Shown in pieces: positions 1-7,448 of a stretch of DNA of 41,485 bases (the stretch's first letter is position 1; every line of letters starts with the position of its first letter). The stretch is from Elusimicrobiota bacterium (GTDB lineage Bacteria; Elusimicrobiota; Elusimicrobia; Elusimicrobiales; UBA9959). The position numbers and the translations under genes were made by a program. The notes under the pieces were generated by a model. That model searched no databases. It was given only the letters and a program-made list of their open reading frames with translations, and had not been told where the DNA came from. The DNA lies in NCBI GenBank assembly GCA_016209085.1, contig JACQWV010000101.1, forward strand, positions 1-41,485. Reading direction: 5' to 3'.

Positions 1-30
1 TGGGGGTAATTTCATACCACAAAAGCCAAA

Positions 31-77
31 CCGCCCCCAATCCGATGATGGAACAGCGTTACTTGAATTGGGGGCGG
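31..77 (-). terminator. Probable terminator hairpin after tRNA-Asp
   Basis: A perfect 11-bp inverted repeat (31-41 with 67-77, CCGCCCCCAAT and its complement) encloses a 25-nt loop. On the minus strand it lies 3 nt past the tRNA-Asp CCA end and is followed by a T-rich stretch (TTTGGCTTTTG). This fits an intrinsic terminator, although the loop is long and the T tract is broken. Confidence 0.5.
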
Positions 78-79
78 AC

Positions 80-158
80 TGGCGGGGTCGACGGGATTTG
101 AACCCGCGATCTTCGCCTTGACAGGGCGACGTGTTGGACCAGGCTACACCACGACCCC
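80..158 (-). tRNA. tRNA-Asp (anticodon GTC)
   Basis: Read on the minus strand, 158 to 80 folds as a cloverleaf. The 7-bp acceptor stem is GGGGTCG/CGACCCC. The anticodon arm is TCGCC-CTGTCAA-GGCGA with anticodon GTC (Asp). The T loop is GTTCAAATC and the 3' CCA is encoded. The body without CCA is 83-158. A possible -10 box lies 37-42 nt upstream. Confidence 0.95.
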
Positions 159-194
159 GATAAAATATATCTAAAGAACAAACTACAAAAATAT

Positions 195-200
195 ATTATA
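195..200 (-). promoter_or_regulatory. Possible -10 box for tRNA-Asp
   Basis: On the minus strand a perfect TATAAT sits in a very A+T-rich stretch about 37 nt upstream of the tRNA-Asp 5' end. No convincing -35 hexamer is at the usual spacing, so the call is weak. Confidence 0.3.
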
Positions 201-245
201 CAAAAATGCAATTATAAAAAAATTGGTTGATATGTTTTTCAGGAT

Positions 246-719
246 ATGGTAAAAATGAATGGTAATATGGTTTATATGCCAAAAATAAAAATTACCGCTG
301 TTCTTGCGCCGTTTTTTTTCGCCGTTCTTTTATTTGCCGCTTGCAAAAAACAGGAAAAACCTGCTGCTGAGGCAGGGACCCTGAGGTTCACGGGTCATTG
401 CGCGGTTTATGTGTGGAGCCCTGAAACGCTCAAGGAGATTCTTGCAGGCTCGGACGAGGTTGAAGCGGACGACATCGTGTATTATCATTTCATTGCACAG
501 GAATTTCTTGAAAAATCCGGGACGAAATTCACGGAAACCGAACCCGGAGAGCTGGTTTTCGTAAAAAACGACGGAACGAGCAAAATTATCTCTGAAAAAG
601 AGTGTTCCATATGTTTCGTGCTGTTTGACGGGGTAAAGGACCCTCTCATGATTCATGCCGCGATTGACGTTCCTGAGGTTTACAAGCAATATTTCAGCGT
701 AGAGCAGGTAGGTGGATAA
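246..719 (+). CDS. Small hypothetical lipoprotein
   Basis: This is a 157-residue protein of unknown function. The N-terminus holds a basic start, a hydrophobic run (about residues 17-32) and a lipobox-like LLFAAC, so the cysteine near residue 33 should be lipidated and the mature protein tethered to a membrane. The rest is soluble and acidic, with four more cysteines, two of them in a CSIC segment near residue 120. The start is uncertain: ATGs at 246, 258 and 276 are in frame and none has a clear Shine-Dalgarno. Starting at 276 still leaves a complete signal peptide. The downstream gene begins 11 nt after the stop, so the two are probably cotranscribed. I do not recognise a family. Confidence 0.7.
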   Translation: MVKMNGNMVYMPKIKITAVLAPFFFAVLLFAACKKQEKPAAEAGTLRFTGHCAVYVWSPETLKEILAGSDEVEADDIVYYHFIAQEFLEKSGTKFTETEPGELVFVKNDGTSKIISEKECSICFVLFDGVKDPLMIHAAIDVPEVYKQYFSVEQVGG

Positions 720-730
720 GGATAGGTGAT

Positions 731-994
731 ATGACTGAGAAAAAACCGTTGTATCAATCCATGAGGGCGTTGGGAGTGTTGTTCTTCATTTTCGGAGCGC
801 TTGCAGTCATTGCTCCGTTTAAGGAAGGCGGGATAATAGGCCTTGGCATGGGAATAAGCGGCGTCCTGTTATGGCTGTCCGGGTTCGGCGCGGGCAAAGG
901 GTGGAAGTATTTTCCCATGCTGCCGCTTACGATGTCAATAATAGCGTTGTTGATTATGTCTTACGGGTGTTTCCGGTCTCTTGGCCTAAATTAA
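731..994 (+). CDS. Small hypothetical membrane protein
   Basis: This 87-residue protein has three predicted membrane spans (about residues 12-29, 33-51 and 60-80), separated by short loops rich in glycine. It has no recognisable enzyme motif. A purine-rich AAGGATAGG precedes the ATG. It follows the lipoprotein gene by 11 nt, which suggests a two-gene unit. The stop codon directly abuts the CCA end of the convergent tRNA-Val gene, leaving no intergenic space. Function unknown. Confidence 0.65.
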   Translation: MTEKKPLYQSMRALGVLFFIFGALAVIAPFKEGGIIGLGMGISGVLLWLSGFGAGKGWKYFPMLPLTMSIIALLIMSYGCFRSLGLN

Positions 995-1069
995 TGGTGG
1001 GCGGTATAGGATTTGAACCTATGACCCTTCGCGTGTAAGGCGAATGCTCTTCCGCTGAGCTAACCGCCC
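995..1069 (-). tRNA. tRNA-Val (anticodon TAC)
   Basis: On the minus strand, 1069 to 995 folds as a cloverleaf with acceptor stem GGGCGGT/ACCGCCC and D arm TTAGCTCAGC. The anticodon stem-loop is TTCGC-CTTACAC-GCGAA (anticodon TAC, Val). The T loop is GGTTCAAATCC and CCA is encoded. It lies 22 nt downstream of the ispH-fusion stop on the same strand, so it may be cotranscribed with it. Confidence 0.95.
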
Positions 1070-1091
1070 GCAGTTTTTATCCGTAAATATT

Positions 1092-2807
1092 TTACCCTTT
1101 GCGAACAAAATACGCAAGAATTCCTAAAAGAACGAACTGGGAGTCTATCACAGTTTCCGACAGGGTTTTTTCAGGTATTCTGCCTGAACTGAACGCCAGA
1201 ATCAAAACCGCGTAATAGAAAAGTCCGAGAAAAGCCGAGCCTGCCGGCTCAGGCCTGAATCCCGCCGTTTTTATGGCCATGAGCAGTATTTCAAGCATTA
1301 CAAAACCGACTAACAGGGCGGCGTAGGTTATATTCGGCCCGGCTGCTTTGTAAAAATTTTCTTTTCCCACAATCATGTCGTTGTGCGCGCTGCTTATGCC
1401 GAACATTACCGAGCGCATGAACACTAAAAGAGTCGTAAACATTATGACAAGCTGGGTGGATTTGATGAAAATAGAGCCGTTTAAAAATCCCGGAACGTAG
1501 GCGCACACAAAACCCCATCCCAGCGCGGTCACTATGTCTTTTGAAGCCGGGAAACCCGTGACTTTGTCCAGGCCGAAAGGCATTCTCTGGGGATAAAGAG
1601 TTCCCAGCAGCCAGAAGAGCATTGTCATGAAAAATACCTGGTAGCCGAGAAACGCCGAAGCGGCTATTGAAAGGATTCCGGCGGATATTCCGGCGAATTT
1701 TATTTTTGACTTGAATTTAATGAAAAGGATTTTTTTGAGTTTGTCCGGCTGGACAGCGCCTTTTTCAAGGGTTCTGTTTATGAGGTGAAGGCTCAGGACG
1801 AAAGTTCCGGAAACAAAAAGAGCGGCAACGGATACTATTGCTCCTTCCAGTTTCATGCACACGTATGTCAGGCATATGGCTGCAAGCGCGGTATAGATGC
1901 AGCTTGCTACGGCGAATTCCCATAAAACCGCAAGTTTTTTCATGAAAGGATGTTTAACTGATTTTGAGATTTCTTTCGCCGCATTGACGACTTCATCAAT
2001 CATCCAGCTTGGGGTGGAGGCCCCGGCTGTGATGAAAATGCTTTCGGCGTTTCTCAGGGTTTCAGGTTCCAGTTCGTCGGCCTTTTCTATGTGAACAGCT
2101 GTTTTCGCAAGGCCGGAGCATATCTGGAAAAGCCGTCTGGTGTTTGCGCTGTTTTTGCCGCCTACTATTACGGCTAAATCGGAGTTTTTTGAAAATTCAA
2201 GGGTTTCTCTCTGCCTCTGTTTTGTGGGGTTGCAGATGGTGTTTGAGATTACAAGCTCCCTTGTTTTTGTTTTCAGAATTTCAACCGTTTTGAAAAAGAT
2301 TTCTTCTTCCTGGGTTGTCTGGGCCACCACGTTGGCTTTTTTAAATTCAGGAAGGTTTTTTGCCTCGCCGGGGCCCGATACGACATAACATTTCTCCTGT
2401 GCATAACCCACGAGGCCTATGACTTCGGCGTGGTCCCTGTCGCCCACTATTATTGTGGCGTATCCCTGCTCCGAATACTTTCTGATTATGTTATGCACGT
2501 TTTTTACAAGGGGGCAGGTAGCGTCAATCACTTCCACGCCGAATTTTTTTATCTGTTCTTCAAGGTACGGCGGGATTCCGTGCGCCCTTATTACGAGAAT
2601 GGAATTTTTGTCTTTTATTTCAGAGGCGCGTTCAACCGCAAAAATGTTTTTTTCTTCAAGTTTCTGTATGACCTGCTTGTTGTGGATGAGGGGTCCAAGG
2701 GTGTAAATAGTTCTTTTGTATTTCTGCCTGAGTTCCAGAACTTTGTCTATGGCGTTTTTTACTCCGGGGCAGAATCCCGCGTTCTTAGCGACGATGATTG
2801 AAGGCAT
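1092..2807 (-). CDS. ispH: IspH (HMBPP reductase) fused to a UbiA-like membrane domain
   Basis: Residues 1-283 are 4-hydroxy-3-methylbut-2-enyl diphosphate reductase, the last MEP-pathway enzyme, which makes IPP and DMAPP using a [4Fe-4S] cluster. The three cluster cysteines are C13 (GFCPGV), C98 (DATCPLV) and C192 (TICNPTKQ). Substrate-binding H42, H76, H126 and catalytic E128 (DHAEVIG) are present. Residues about 285-571 form a polytopic domain with around eight hydrophobic spans. It resembles the UbiA prenyltransferase family: a SKDIVTALGWG segment and a RSVMFGISSAHNDMIVGKEN segment match the second Asp-rich region and its surroundings. The first Asp motif (NDxxD) is not evident, where LHLINRTLEKG stands instead, so prenyltransferase activity is doubtful. 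Inference: the domain anchors IspH at the membrane or hands prenyl diphosphate to a lipid acceptor. The start codon lacks a strong Shine-Dalgarno. Confidence 0.9.
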   Translation of the reverse strand: MPSIIVAKNAGFCPGVKNAIDKVLELRQKYKRTIYTLGPLIHNKQVIQKLEEKNIFAVERASEIKDKNSILVIRAHGIPPYLEEQIKKFGVEVIDATCPLVKNVHNIIRKYSEQGYATIIVGDRDHAEVIGLVGYAQEKCYVVSGPGEAKNLPEFKKANVVAQTTQEEEIFFKTVEILKTKTRELVISNTICNPTKQRQRETLEFSKNSDLAVIVGGKNSANTRRLFQICSGLAKTAVHIEKADELEPETLRNAESIFITAGASTPSWMIDEVVNAAKEISKSVKHPFMKKLAVLWEFAVASCIYTALAAICLTYVCMKLEGAIVSVAALFVSGTFVLSLHLINRTLEKGAVQPDKLKKILFIKFKSKIKFAGISAGILSIAASAFLGYQVFFMTMLFWLLGTLYPQRMPFGLDKVTGFPASKDIVTALGWGFVCAYVPGFLNGSIFIKSTQLVIMFTTLLVFMRSVMFGISSAHNDMIVGKENFYKAAGPNITYAALLVGFVMLEILLMAIKTAGFRPEPAGSAFLGLFYYAVLILAFSSGRIPEKTLSETVIDSQFVLLGILAYFVRKG

Positions 2808-2832
2808 TCCATAATTTTATAAAATTTACAAA

Positions 2833-2883
2833 TGTAGGTTCATCCGCCTGAGGCGGACGGGCTTGATAAATCAAGCCCCTACA
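2833..2883. repeat. TGTAGG...CCTACA palindromic repeat, copy 1
   Basis: This 51-bp element runs from TGTAGG to CCCCTACA. It contains a perfect TCCGCCTGAGGCGGA palindrome (2843-2857) and GGGCTTGA-TAAA-TCAAGCCC (2859-2878). It belongs to the same family as the elements at 12672, 13514, 14900 and 18756. Confidence 0.75.
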
Positions 2884-2892
2884 ATAATAACT

Positions 2893-4893
2893 ATGTCCGG
2901 CAAATTCAAACTTGTTTCTCCTTTCATGCCCAGGGGCGACCAGCCGCAGGCCATAGCCGGTCTTATTAAAGGTTTTGAAGGCGGCAGGGCAAACCAGACC
3001 CTGCTGGGCGTTACCGGCTCAGGCAAGACTTTTACAATGGCCTCTGTCATTGAAAAACTCAACAGGCCGGTTCTCGTGATTTCGCCCAACAAGGTGCTGG
3101 CCGCGCAATTATACTCCGAATTCAAAACCTTTTTCCCGGAAAACGCGGTTGAATATTTTATTTCCTATTACGATTATTACCAGCCCGAGGCCTATCTCCC
3201 CCAGACCGACACCTACATAGAAAAAGACGCTTCAATCAACGAGCATATTGACAAAATGAGGCTGAAGGCGACTTCCTCAATCCTTTCCCGGAGGGACGTA
3301 ATTGCAGTGGCTTCGGTTTCCTGCATATACAGCATAGGCTCGCCTGAAAATTTTTCAAAACTCTGCGTGAACGTCAAAATAGGCCGGAAAATTGACAGAA
3401 AAAATCTAACCCGACTGCTCGTTGAGAACAGGTATGAAAGAAACGACTTTGAATTCAAGAGAGGGACTTTCAGGTTAAGGGGAGCTTTCGTGGACGTTTT
3501 CCCGGCCGACGCGGACTCGGTTTATAGGATAGGCGTGGACCATGAGGTAGAGTCTGTCTCTAAAATTAATCCCCTGACAGGAGATGTGATTGAAAAACTG
3601 AAAGAGATATGGATTTATCCCGCGTCTCACTTCGTGTCCGGCCCCGGAGAGGTTGAAACCGCTCTTGAATCAATCAGAAAAGAGCTGGGGGAAAGGCTTG
3701 GGGAATTGAAATCCGTAAACAGGCTGCTTGAAGCGCAGAGGCTTGAGCAGAGGACAAAATACGATATTGAGATGATAAGTCAGACAGGATACTGCCACGG
3801 CATTGAAAATTATTCAAGGCATTTTTCAGGCAGGCCTCCGGGGTCAAGGCCGTTCTGCCTGCTTGACTATTTCCCGGAGGATTACGTTCTTTTTATTGAC
3901 GAGTCGCACGTGAGCGTTCCGCAGGCGCGGGGAATGTATGAGGGGGACAGGTCAAGAAAACGGATTCTTGTGGATTTCGGGTTCAGGCTTCCGTCCGCTC
4001 TTGACAACCGTCCGCTCAGATTTGAGGAGTTTGAAAATATCAGGCCCCAGACAGCGTTCGTGTCTGCCACGCCCGGCCCGTATGAGCTTAAAATCTGCGG
4101 AAAGGACGGCGTAGCTGAGCAGGTGATAAGGCCTACCGGGCTTATTGACCCTGAGGTGAAAATACTGCCGCTGAAAAACCAGATAAAGAACCTTATTTCT
4201 GAGATAGAAAAGACAGCCGCGAAAAAAGAGAGAAGCCTGGCGCTTACCCTGACCAAAAAAACAGCGGAAGATTTAAGCGAATATCTGGTTGAAAAAAACA
4301 TAAAGGCCCGGTACGTCCATTCTTCAATGGACACCCTTGCCAGGCTTGACATCCTGCAGGATTTCAGGAAGGGGAAATTTGACGCGCTGATAGGCATAAA
4401 TCTTTTGAGGGAAGGGCTTGACATTCCCGAGGTTTCCATGGTTGCCATACTCAACGCGGACAACGAGGGATTTTTAAGGAGCGAAACCACTTTGATACAG
4501 ATTGCGGGCAGGGCCGCCAGGAACAAATGCGGCCGGGTTTTTTTGTTCGCGGACAGAATGACGGGTTCAATCAAAAACGCCCTTGCGGAAATGGACAGGA
4601 GGCGCGCCAGGCAGGCTGAATACAACAGGATTCACGGGATAAAGCCCGAAACGATCAAAAAGAAAAACATTGAGCTGGAAGAACTGAGCTCTGCGGCGAG
4701 GAAAAAAGGTTTTTCCATGGTCAGGGACATTGCCTCTGTTTATGTCGCGCCGGAAAACATTTCCAGAGTCATGGATGCGATTGAAAAAGAGATGAAAGAG
4801 GCGGCTGACAATCTTAATTTTGAACTGGCAAAGGAGCTGAGGGACAGGCTGTTTGAGCTGCGGGAGATGAATGTAAGGGCGAAAAGGCGATAA
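2893..4893 (+). CDS. uvrB: Excinuclease ABC subunit UvrB
   Basis: UvrB is the helicase-like damage-verification subunit of nucleotide excision repair, acting with UvrA and UvrC. The 666 residues match the family length. Visible features are the Walker A motif GVTGSGKT (residues 39-46), the beta-hairpin region YYDYYQPEAYLPQTDTYIEK that inserts between DNA strands, the DESH Walker B box, helicase motif VI (QIAGRAARN), and a C-terminal UVR domain (EAADNLNFELAKELRD). The reading frame is open from 2863, but those first ten codons lie in the upstream palindromic repeat. The family starts near KFKLVSPF, so ATG 2893 is preferred. The last codons (RAKRR, stop) are encoded by an 8-bp tandem repeat. 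Confidence 0.97.
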   Translation: MSGKFKLVSPFMPRGDQPQAIAGLIKGFEGGRANQTLLGVTGSGKTFTMASVIEKLNRPVLVISPNKVLAAQLYSEFKTFFPENAVEYFISYYDYYQPEAYLPQTDTYIEKDASINEHIDKMRLKATSSILSRRDVIAVASVSCIYSIGSPENFSKLCVNVKIGRKIDRKNLTRLLVENRYERNDFEFKRGTFRLRGAFVDVFPADADSVYRIGVDHEVESVSKINPLTGDVIEKLKEIWIYPASHFVSGPGEVETALESIRKELGERLGELKSVNRLLEAQRLEQRTKYDIEMISQTGYCHGIENYSRHFSGRPPGSRPFCLLDYFPEDYVLFIDESHVSVPQARGMYEGDRSRKRILVDFGFRLPSALDNRPLRFEEFENIRPQTAFVSATPGPYELKICGKDGVAEQVIRPTGLIDPEVKILPLKNQIKNLISEIEKTAAKKERSLALTLTKKTAEDLSEYLVEKNIKARYVHSSMDTLARLDILQDFRKGKFDALIGINLLREGLDIPEVSMVAILNADNEGFLRSETTLIQIAGRAARNKCGRVFLFADRMTGSIKNALAEMDRRRARQAEYNRIHGIKPETIKKKNIELEELSSAARKKGFSMVRDIASVYVAPENISRVMDAIEKEMKEAADNLNFELAKELRDRLFELREMNVRAKRR

Positions 4894-4909
4894 GGCGAGA
4901 AGGCTCAGT
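4878..4909. repeat. 8-bp tandem repeat spanning the uvrB stop
   Basis: Degenerate units GGCGAAAA, GGCGATAA, GGCGAGAA and GGCTCAGT run through the end of uvrB. The second unit provides its TAA stop. Confidence 0.6.
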
Positions 4910-4931
4910 AATGTGTTAGAATTACTGTGTT

Positions 4932-5801
4932 ATGGGTCAATACGACAAAATAATAAAAACCGCCTTGAAGGAAGATATAGGAAGGGGTGACATAACGACC
5001 GGATTGTTTATTCCTAAAAACGCGGTTTTCAAAGGCGTAATTATTGCAAAGGAAAAAGGGATTCTCTGCGGGGTTGAAATCGCCGGACGAGTGTTTAAAA
5101 TAACCGACAGGAGAATAAAAGTTAAAATTCATTTAAGGGACGGCGCGGCGCTGAAGAAAGGCTCAAAAATAATGACCGTCGCAGGTTCGGGGAAAATACT
5201 GACTGCTGAGAGAACGGCTCTTAATTTCCTCCAGAGACTTTCGGGCATAGCGACTCTGACAAACCGGTTCGTGAAAAAGCTTGGAAGCGGAAAAACCGCT
5301 GTTTACGACACGAGAAAAACGACTCCGGGACTGAGAAGTCTTGAAAAATATGCGGTTAAATGCGGAGGGGGAAAAAATCACAGGTTCGGTCTTTTTGACA
5401 TGTTCCTGGTAAAAGACAATCACCTGGCGGTTCTCGGAAGAAACTGCGCCGGGAAACTCAGGGAAAAAATATCGCTGGCCCGGAAAAAACATAAAGAACT
5501 CTTGATTGAAATGGAAGCTGGAAGTCTTAAACAGGTAAAGAATTTCATGCCTCTCAATCCGGACATCATAATGCTGGACAACATGAGTTTCAGGGAATTA
5601 AAAAAGGCCGTAAAATTGATAAGAAAAGGCGGAAAGGCGGAAAGGCGGAAAGGCGGAAAGGGAAGGCCTGAAATTGAAATATCAGGCGGAGTGAACCTCA
5701 AAAACATAAGCCGCATTTCAAAAACGGGGCCGGAAAGGATTTCCATAGGAGCCCTGACTCATTCGGCGAAAAGCATTGATATGAGCATGGAGATGCGGTA
5801 A
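4932..5801 (+). CDS. nadC: Quinolinate phosphoribosyltransferase (decarboxylating)
   Basis: NadC converts quinolinate and PRPP to nicotinate mononucleotide, CO2 and PPi in de novo NAD synthesis. The 289 residues carry the family motifs: EDIGRGDITT near the N-terminus, LNFLQRLSGIAT, the phosphate/substrate-binding YDTRKTTPGLR, GGGKNHRFGLFDMFLVKDNH, EMEAGS, MLDNMS, and the ISGGVN and SIGALTHS loops that bind phosphate. An unusual basic insert, about ten residues (near 233-243, between the IRKGG and PEIEISGG segments), is encoded by four copies of an 8-bp repeat. No good Shine-Dalgarno precedes ATG 4932. It lies 38 nt after uvrB and just upstream of birA, both cofactor genes. Confidence 0.95.
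   Translation: MGQYDKIIKTALKEDIGRGDITTGLFIPKNAVFKGVIIAKEKGILCGVEIAGRVFKITDRRIKVKIHLRDGAALKKGSKIMTVAGSGKILTAERTALNFLQRLSGIATLTNRFVKKLGSGKTAVYDTRKTTPGLRSLEKYAVKCGGGKNHRFGLFDMFLVKDNHLAVLGRNCAGKLREKISLARKKHKELLIEMEAGSLKQVKNFMPLNPDIIMLDNMSFRELKKAVKLIRKGGKAERRKGGKGRPEIEISGGVNLKNISRISKTGPERISIGALTHSAKSIDMSMEMR
5628..5659. repeat. GGCGGAAA x4 tandem repeat inside nadC
   Basis: Four perfect 8-bp GGCGGAAA units lie in the nadC reading frame. Because 8 is not a multiple of 3, they encode a non-periodic basic stretch (GGKAERRKGGKG). Confidence 0.85.
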
Positions 5802-5825
5802 GGTGACAAGGTGATAAGGGAAAAG
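5802..5825. repeat. 8-bp tandem repeat after the nadC stop
   Basis: Units GGTGACAA, GGTGATAA and GGGAAAAG follow the nadC stop directly. The same GGTGATAA unit recurs at the rhomboid stop (27272-27295). Confidence 0.6.
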
Positions 5826-5851
5826 AGAAAATGGGAAGTAAGGGGAAAAAT

Positions 5852-6541
5852 ATGGTGAATATTGAAATAAAAAATCTGCCGGGAATAGAGAACATAATCT
5901 GTCTTGACGAGGTAGAGTCCACCCAGGACGCTGCAAGGGAGATAGCCGTTGAATCAGGCATGGAGAGAACTCTTGTCATGGCCGGGACGCAGACGAAAGG
6001 CAGGGGAAGAATGGGCAGGTCGTGGGAATCATGCCCGGGCGGAATTTACATGACTTTAATATTAAAACCTAAAATCTCATGCAGATTTCTCAATGAACTG
6101 AGTCTTTTTTCAGCCGAAATGCTTGCGGAAACGCTCACGGAATTCTGCGGGATTAAAACCCGCGTGAAAAAGCCCAACGACGTTTACGCTTATCATCCGA
6201 AAAGAAAAAAATATCTGAAAATAGCGGGAGCGCTGGTGGAAACCGCTTTCCGGCAGTACAATATTCCCTCCGGCGGAACAGAGCGGCATTGCCCGCAATC
6301 GGTGCCGAGAGCGCTGCGAGCGGCCGGAACCTCGGAGGCGGCCGGAGGCTCGGTGGAATACGTGCTCGTGGGCATAGGCCTGAACGTTGAAAACCTGCTT
6401 TCTGAAGGGCTGGATTCGGCGACTTCTCTTAAAGACATACTGAAAAAGCCGGTGAATAGAGAAGGTTTGCTGGCGTATTTTTTTGACAAGTTCTGGCAGA
6501 GTTACTCCATGTGGGAGCTTTCTTCTGAATCAAGAAGCTGA
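5852..6541 (+). CDS. birA: Biotin-[acetyl-CoA carboxylase] ligase, BirA-type (no HTH domain)
   Basis: The enzyme activates biotin with ATP and attaches it to the carboxyl-carrier protein. The ligase core is complete: ST motif (VESTQDAA), biotin/AMP loop GRGRMGRSWES, GGIYMTLILKP, KKPNDVY (family KWPND), KIAGALVE and VGIGLNV. There is no N-terminal DNA-binding domain, so it should not act as a repressor. Between ALVE and YVLVGIGLNV, where the family has a short hairpin, there is an insert of roughly 30 residues (about 6267-6350). It shares a 15-bp identity and reading frame with the in-frame repeat in the ROK kinase gene. AAGGGG lies 6 nt before ATG 5852; ATG 5831 is an alternative. The 3' end overlaps the queG frame. 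Confidence 0.9.
   Translation: MVNIEIKNLPGIENIICLDEVESTQDAAREIAVESGMERTLVMAGTQTKGRGRMGRSWESCPGGIYMTLILKPKISCRFLNELSLFSAEMLAETLTEFCGIKTRVKKPNDVYAYHPKRKKYLKIAGALVETAFRQYNIPSGGTERHCPQSVPRALRAAGTSEAAGGSVEYVLVGIGLNVENLLSEGLDSATSLKDILKKPVNREGLLAYFFDKFWQSYSMWELSSESRS
6267..6350. repeat. In-frame repetitive insert in birA (probable relative of the 45-bp element)
   Basis: This GC-rich segment starts with CCTCCGGCGGAACAG, identical over 15 bp to 36385-36399 in the ROK gene and read in the same frame (SGGT). Beyond that the match to the 45-bp element is weak. The segment carries its own short dyads (ATTGC-CC-GCAAT at 6288-6299). Confidence 0.5.
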
Positions 6542-7448
6542 AATAAAAAAAATTGCTTTGGAGAGCGGGGCTTCTTTCTGCGGCATAGCCAAAGCAGCTG
6601 ACCTCGGAGAGGCTTTTAACAGGTTCATAGATATCCTGCGGAACAGCGCCTCCGGCGCCACAGGTGTCGGAGGCTATGCCGACGACCCTGCAAATCCTCC
6701 CGGTCTTTCATATCTGGGCATGGAGAGCTGGAAAAGACGAAATATAAAAAACTGGTTTTCCCCGGCCGAATCAGTCTTAATCTGCGGATTTCAATACTGG
6801 AACGCTCAATGTGAGACTGAATTGCGAAGTCCCGTGGATTTTGCGGAGTTTTTCAGGCGCACCGGCCGGAAATTTATCCATCCCGAATTGGTTGAATATT
6901 TCAGAACAGCAGAGATAATACCGGAAATTTCAAGATACGCCTTGAGTTTTGATTATCATAAAACCATAAGAAAAATTCTCAAAACAATTCTCTGCCGGAT
7001 AAAGAAAATCCTTCCTGAAGTAGAGGGAAAAATCTTTGTTGACACTTCTCCGGTAATGGAAAAGGAATTTGCGAGACTTTCAGGACTGGGCTGGCAGGGG
7101 AAAAACACTTTAATTCTCTCCAAAGGCAGGGGAAGTTGGTTTTTTACAGGCGGGATAGCATTGCCGGTTAAACTTGAGCCTGGCTCTACGGTTGAAAACT
7201 TATGCGGCAGGTGCGACGTGTGCATCAGGGCGTGTCCCGCGAAAGCTCTTAAAAATCCGGGAGCGCTGGACGCGGGGCTCTGCATATCCTACTGGAATAC
7301 CCAGCATAAGGAAAAACTGGACCGCAAAATCGCCGGCACGCTTGACTGCTGGCTGTACGGATGCGATGTATGCCAGCAGGTTTGTCCTTATAATAAGGAA
7401 GTCAAAACAGAGATATTGAAGGATTTTTTGCCGGTTATTTTTTGGTGA
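6483..7448 (+). CDS. queG: Epoxyqueuosine reductase QueG (C-terminally short)
   Basis: QueG reduces epoxyqueuosine to queuosine in tRNA using cobalamin and two [4Fe-4S] clusters. The family core is visible: a GASFCGIAKA start, YHKTIRKIL (DYHxxI), FVDTSPVMEKEFARLSGLGWQGKNT, then ferredoxin-type CGRCDVCIRACP and CDVCQQVCPYNK. The protein stops soon after the second cluster motif (321 residues), so the usual C-terminal extension is missing. The last 14 bp overlap the convergent receiver gene. The start is unclear: TTG 6483 lies inside birA, and a later CTG (6525) preceded by GGGAG is possible. Residues 54-68 come from an inserted 45-bp repeat. Confidence 0.85.
   Translation: MTSSGRVTPCGSFLLNQEAEIKKIALESGASFCGIAKAADLGEAFNRFIDILRNSASGATGVGGYADDPANPPGLSYLGMESWKRRNIKNWFSPAESVLICGFQYWNAQCETELRSPVDFAEFFRRTGRKFIHPELVEYFRTAEIIPEISRYALSFDYHKTIRKILKTILCRIKKILPEVEGKIFVDTSPVMEKEFARLSGLGWQGKNTLILSKGRGSWFFTGGIALPVKLEPGSTVENLCGRCDVCIRACPAKALKNPGALDAGLCISYWNTQHKEKLDRKIAGTLDCWLYGCDVCQQVCPYNKEVKTEILKDFLPVIFW
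6642..6686 (+). repeat. 45-bp in-frame element, queG copy
   Basis: This copy aligns without gaps over 45 bp to the ROK copy at 36395-36439; the last 29 bases are identical (from GCCACAGG to GACGAC). It is read in a frame different from the mltA and ROK copies, giving [14 protein letters not shown]. Confidence 0.85.

Noticed and set aside
7-80. A further tRNA at the left edge
   Set aside because: The dyad at 31-77 has no T arm or anticodon arm; it fits a terminator better.
2863-2892. Upstream ATG for uvrB adding ten residues
   Set aside because: These codons lie in the palindromic repeat and the residues do not belong to the family; the family start matches ATG 2893.
3882-4625. Long minus-strand open frame inside uvrB
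   Set aside because: It is a shadow of uvrB: serine/leucine-rich, no motif, no ribosome site, and uvrB is unmistakable.
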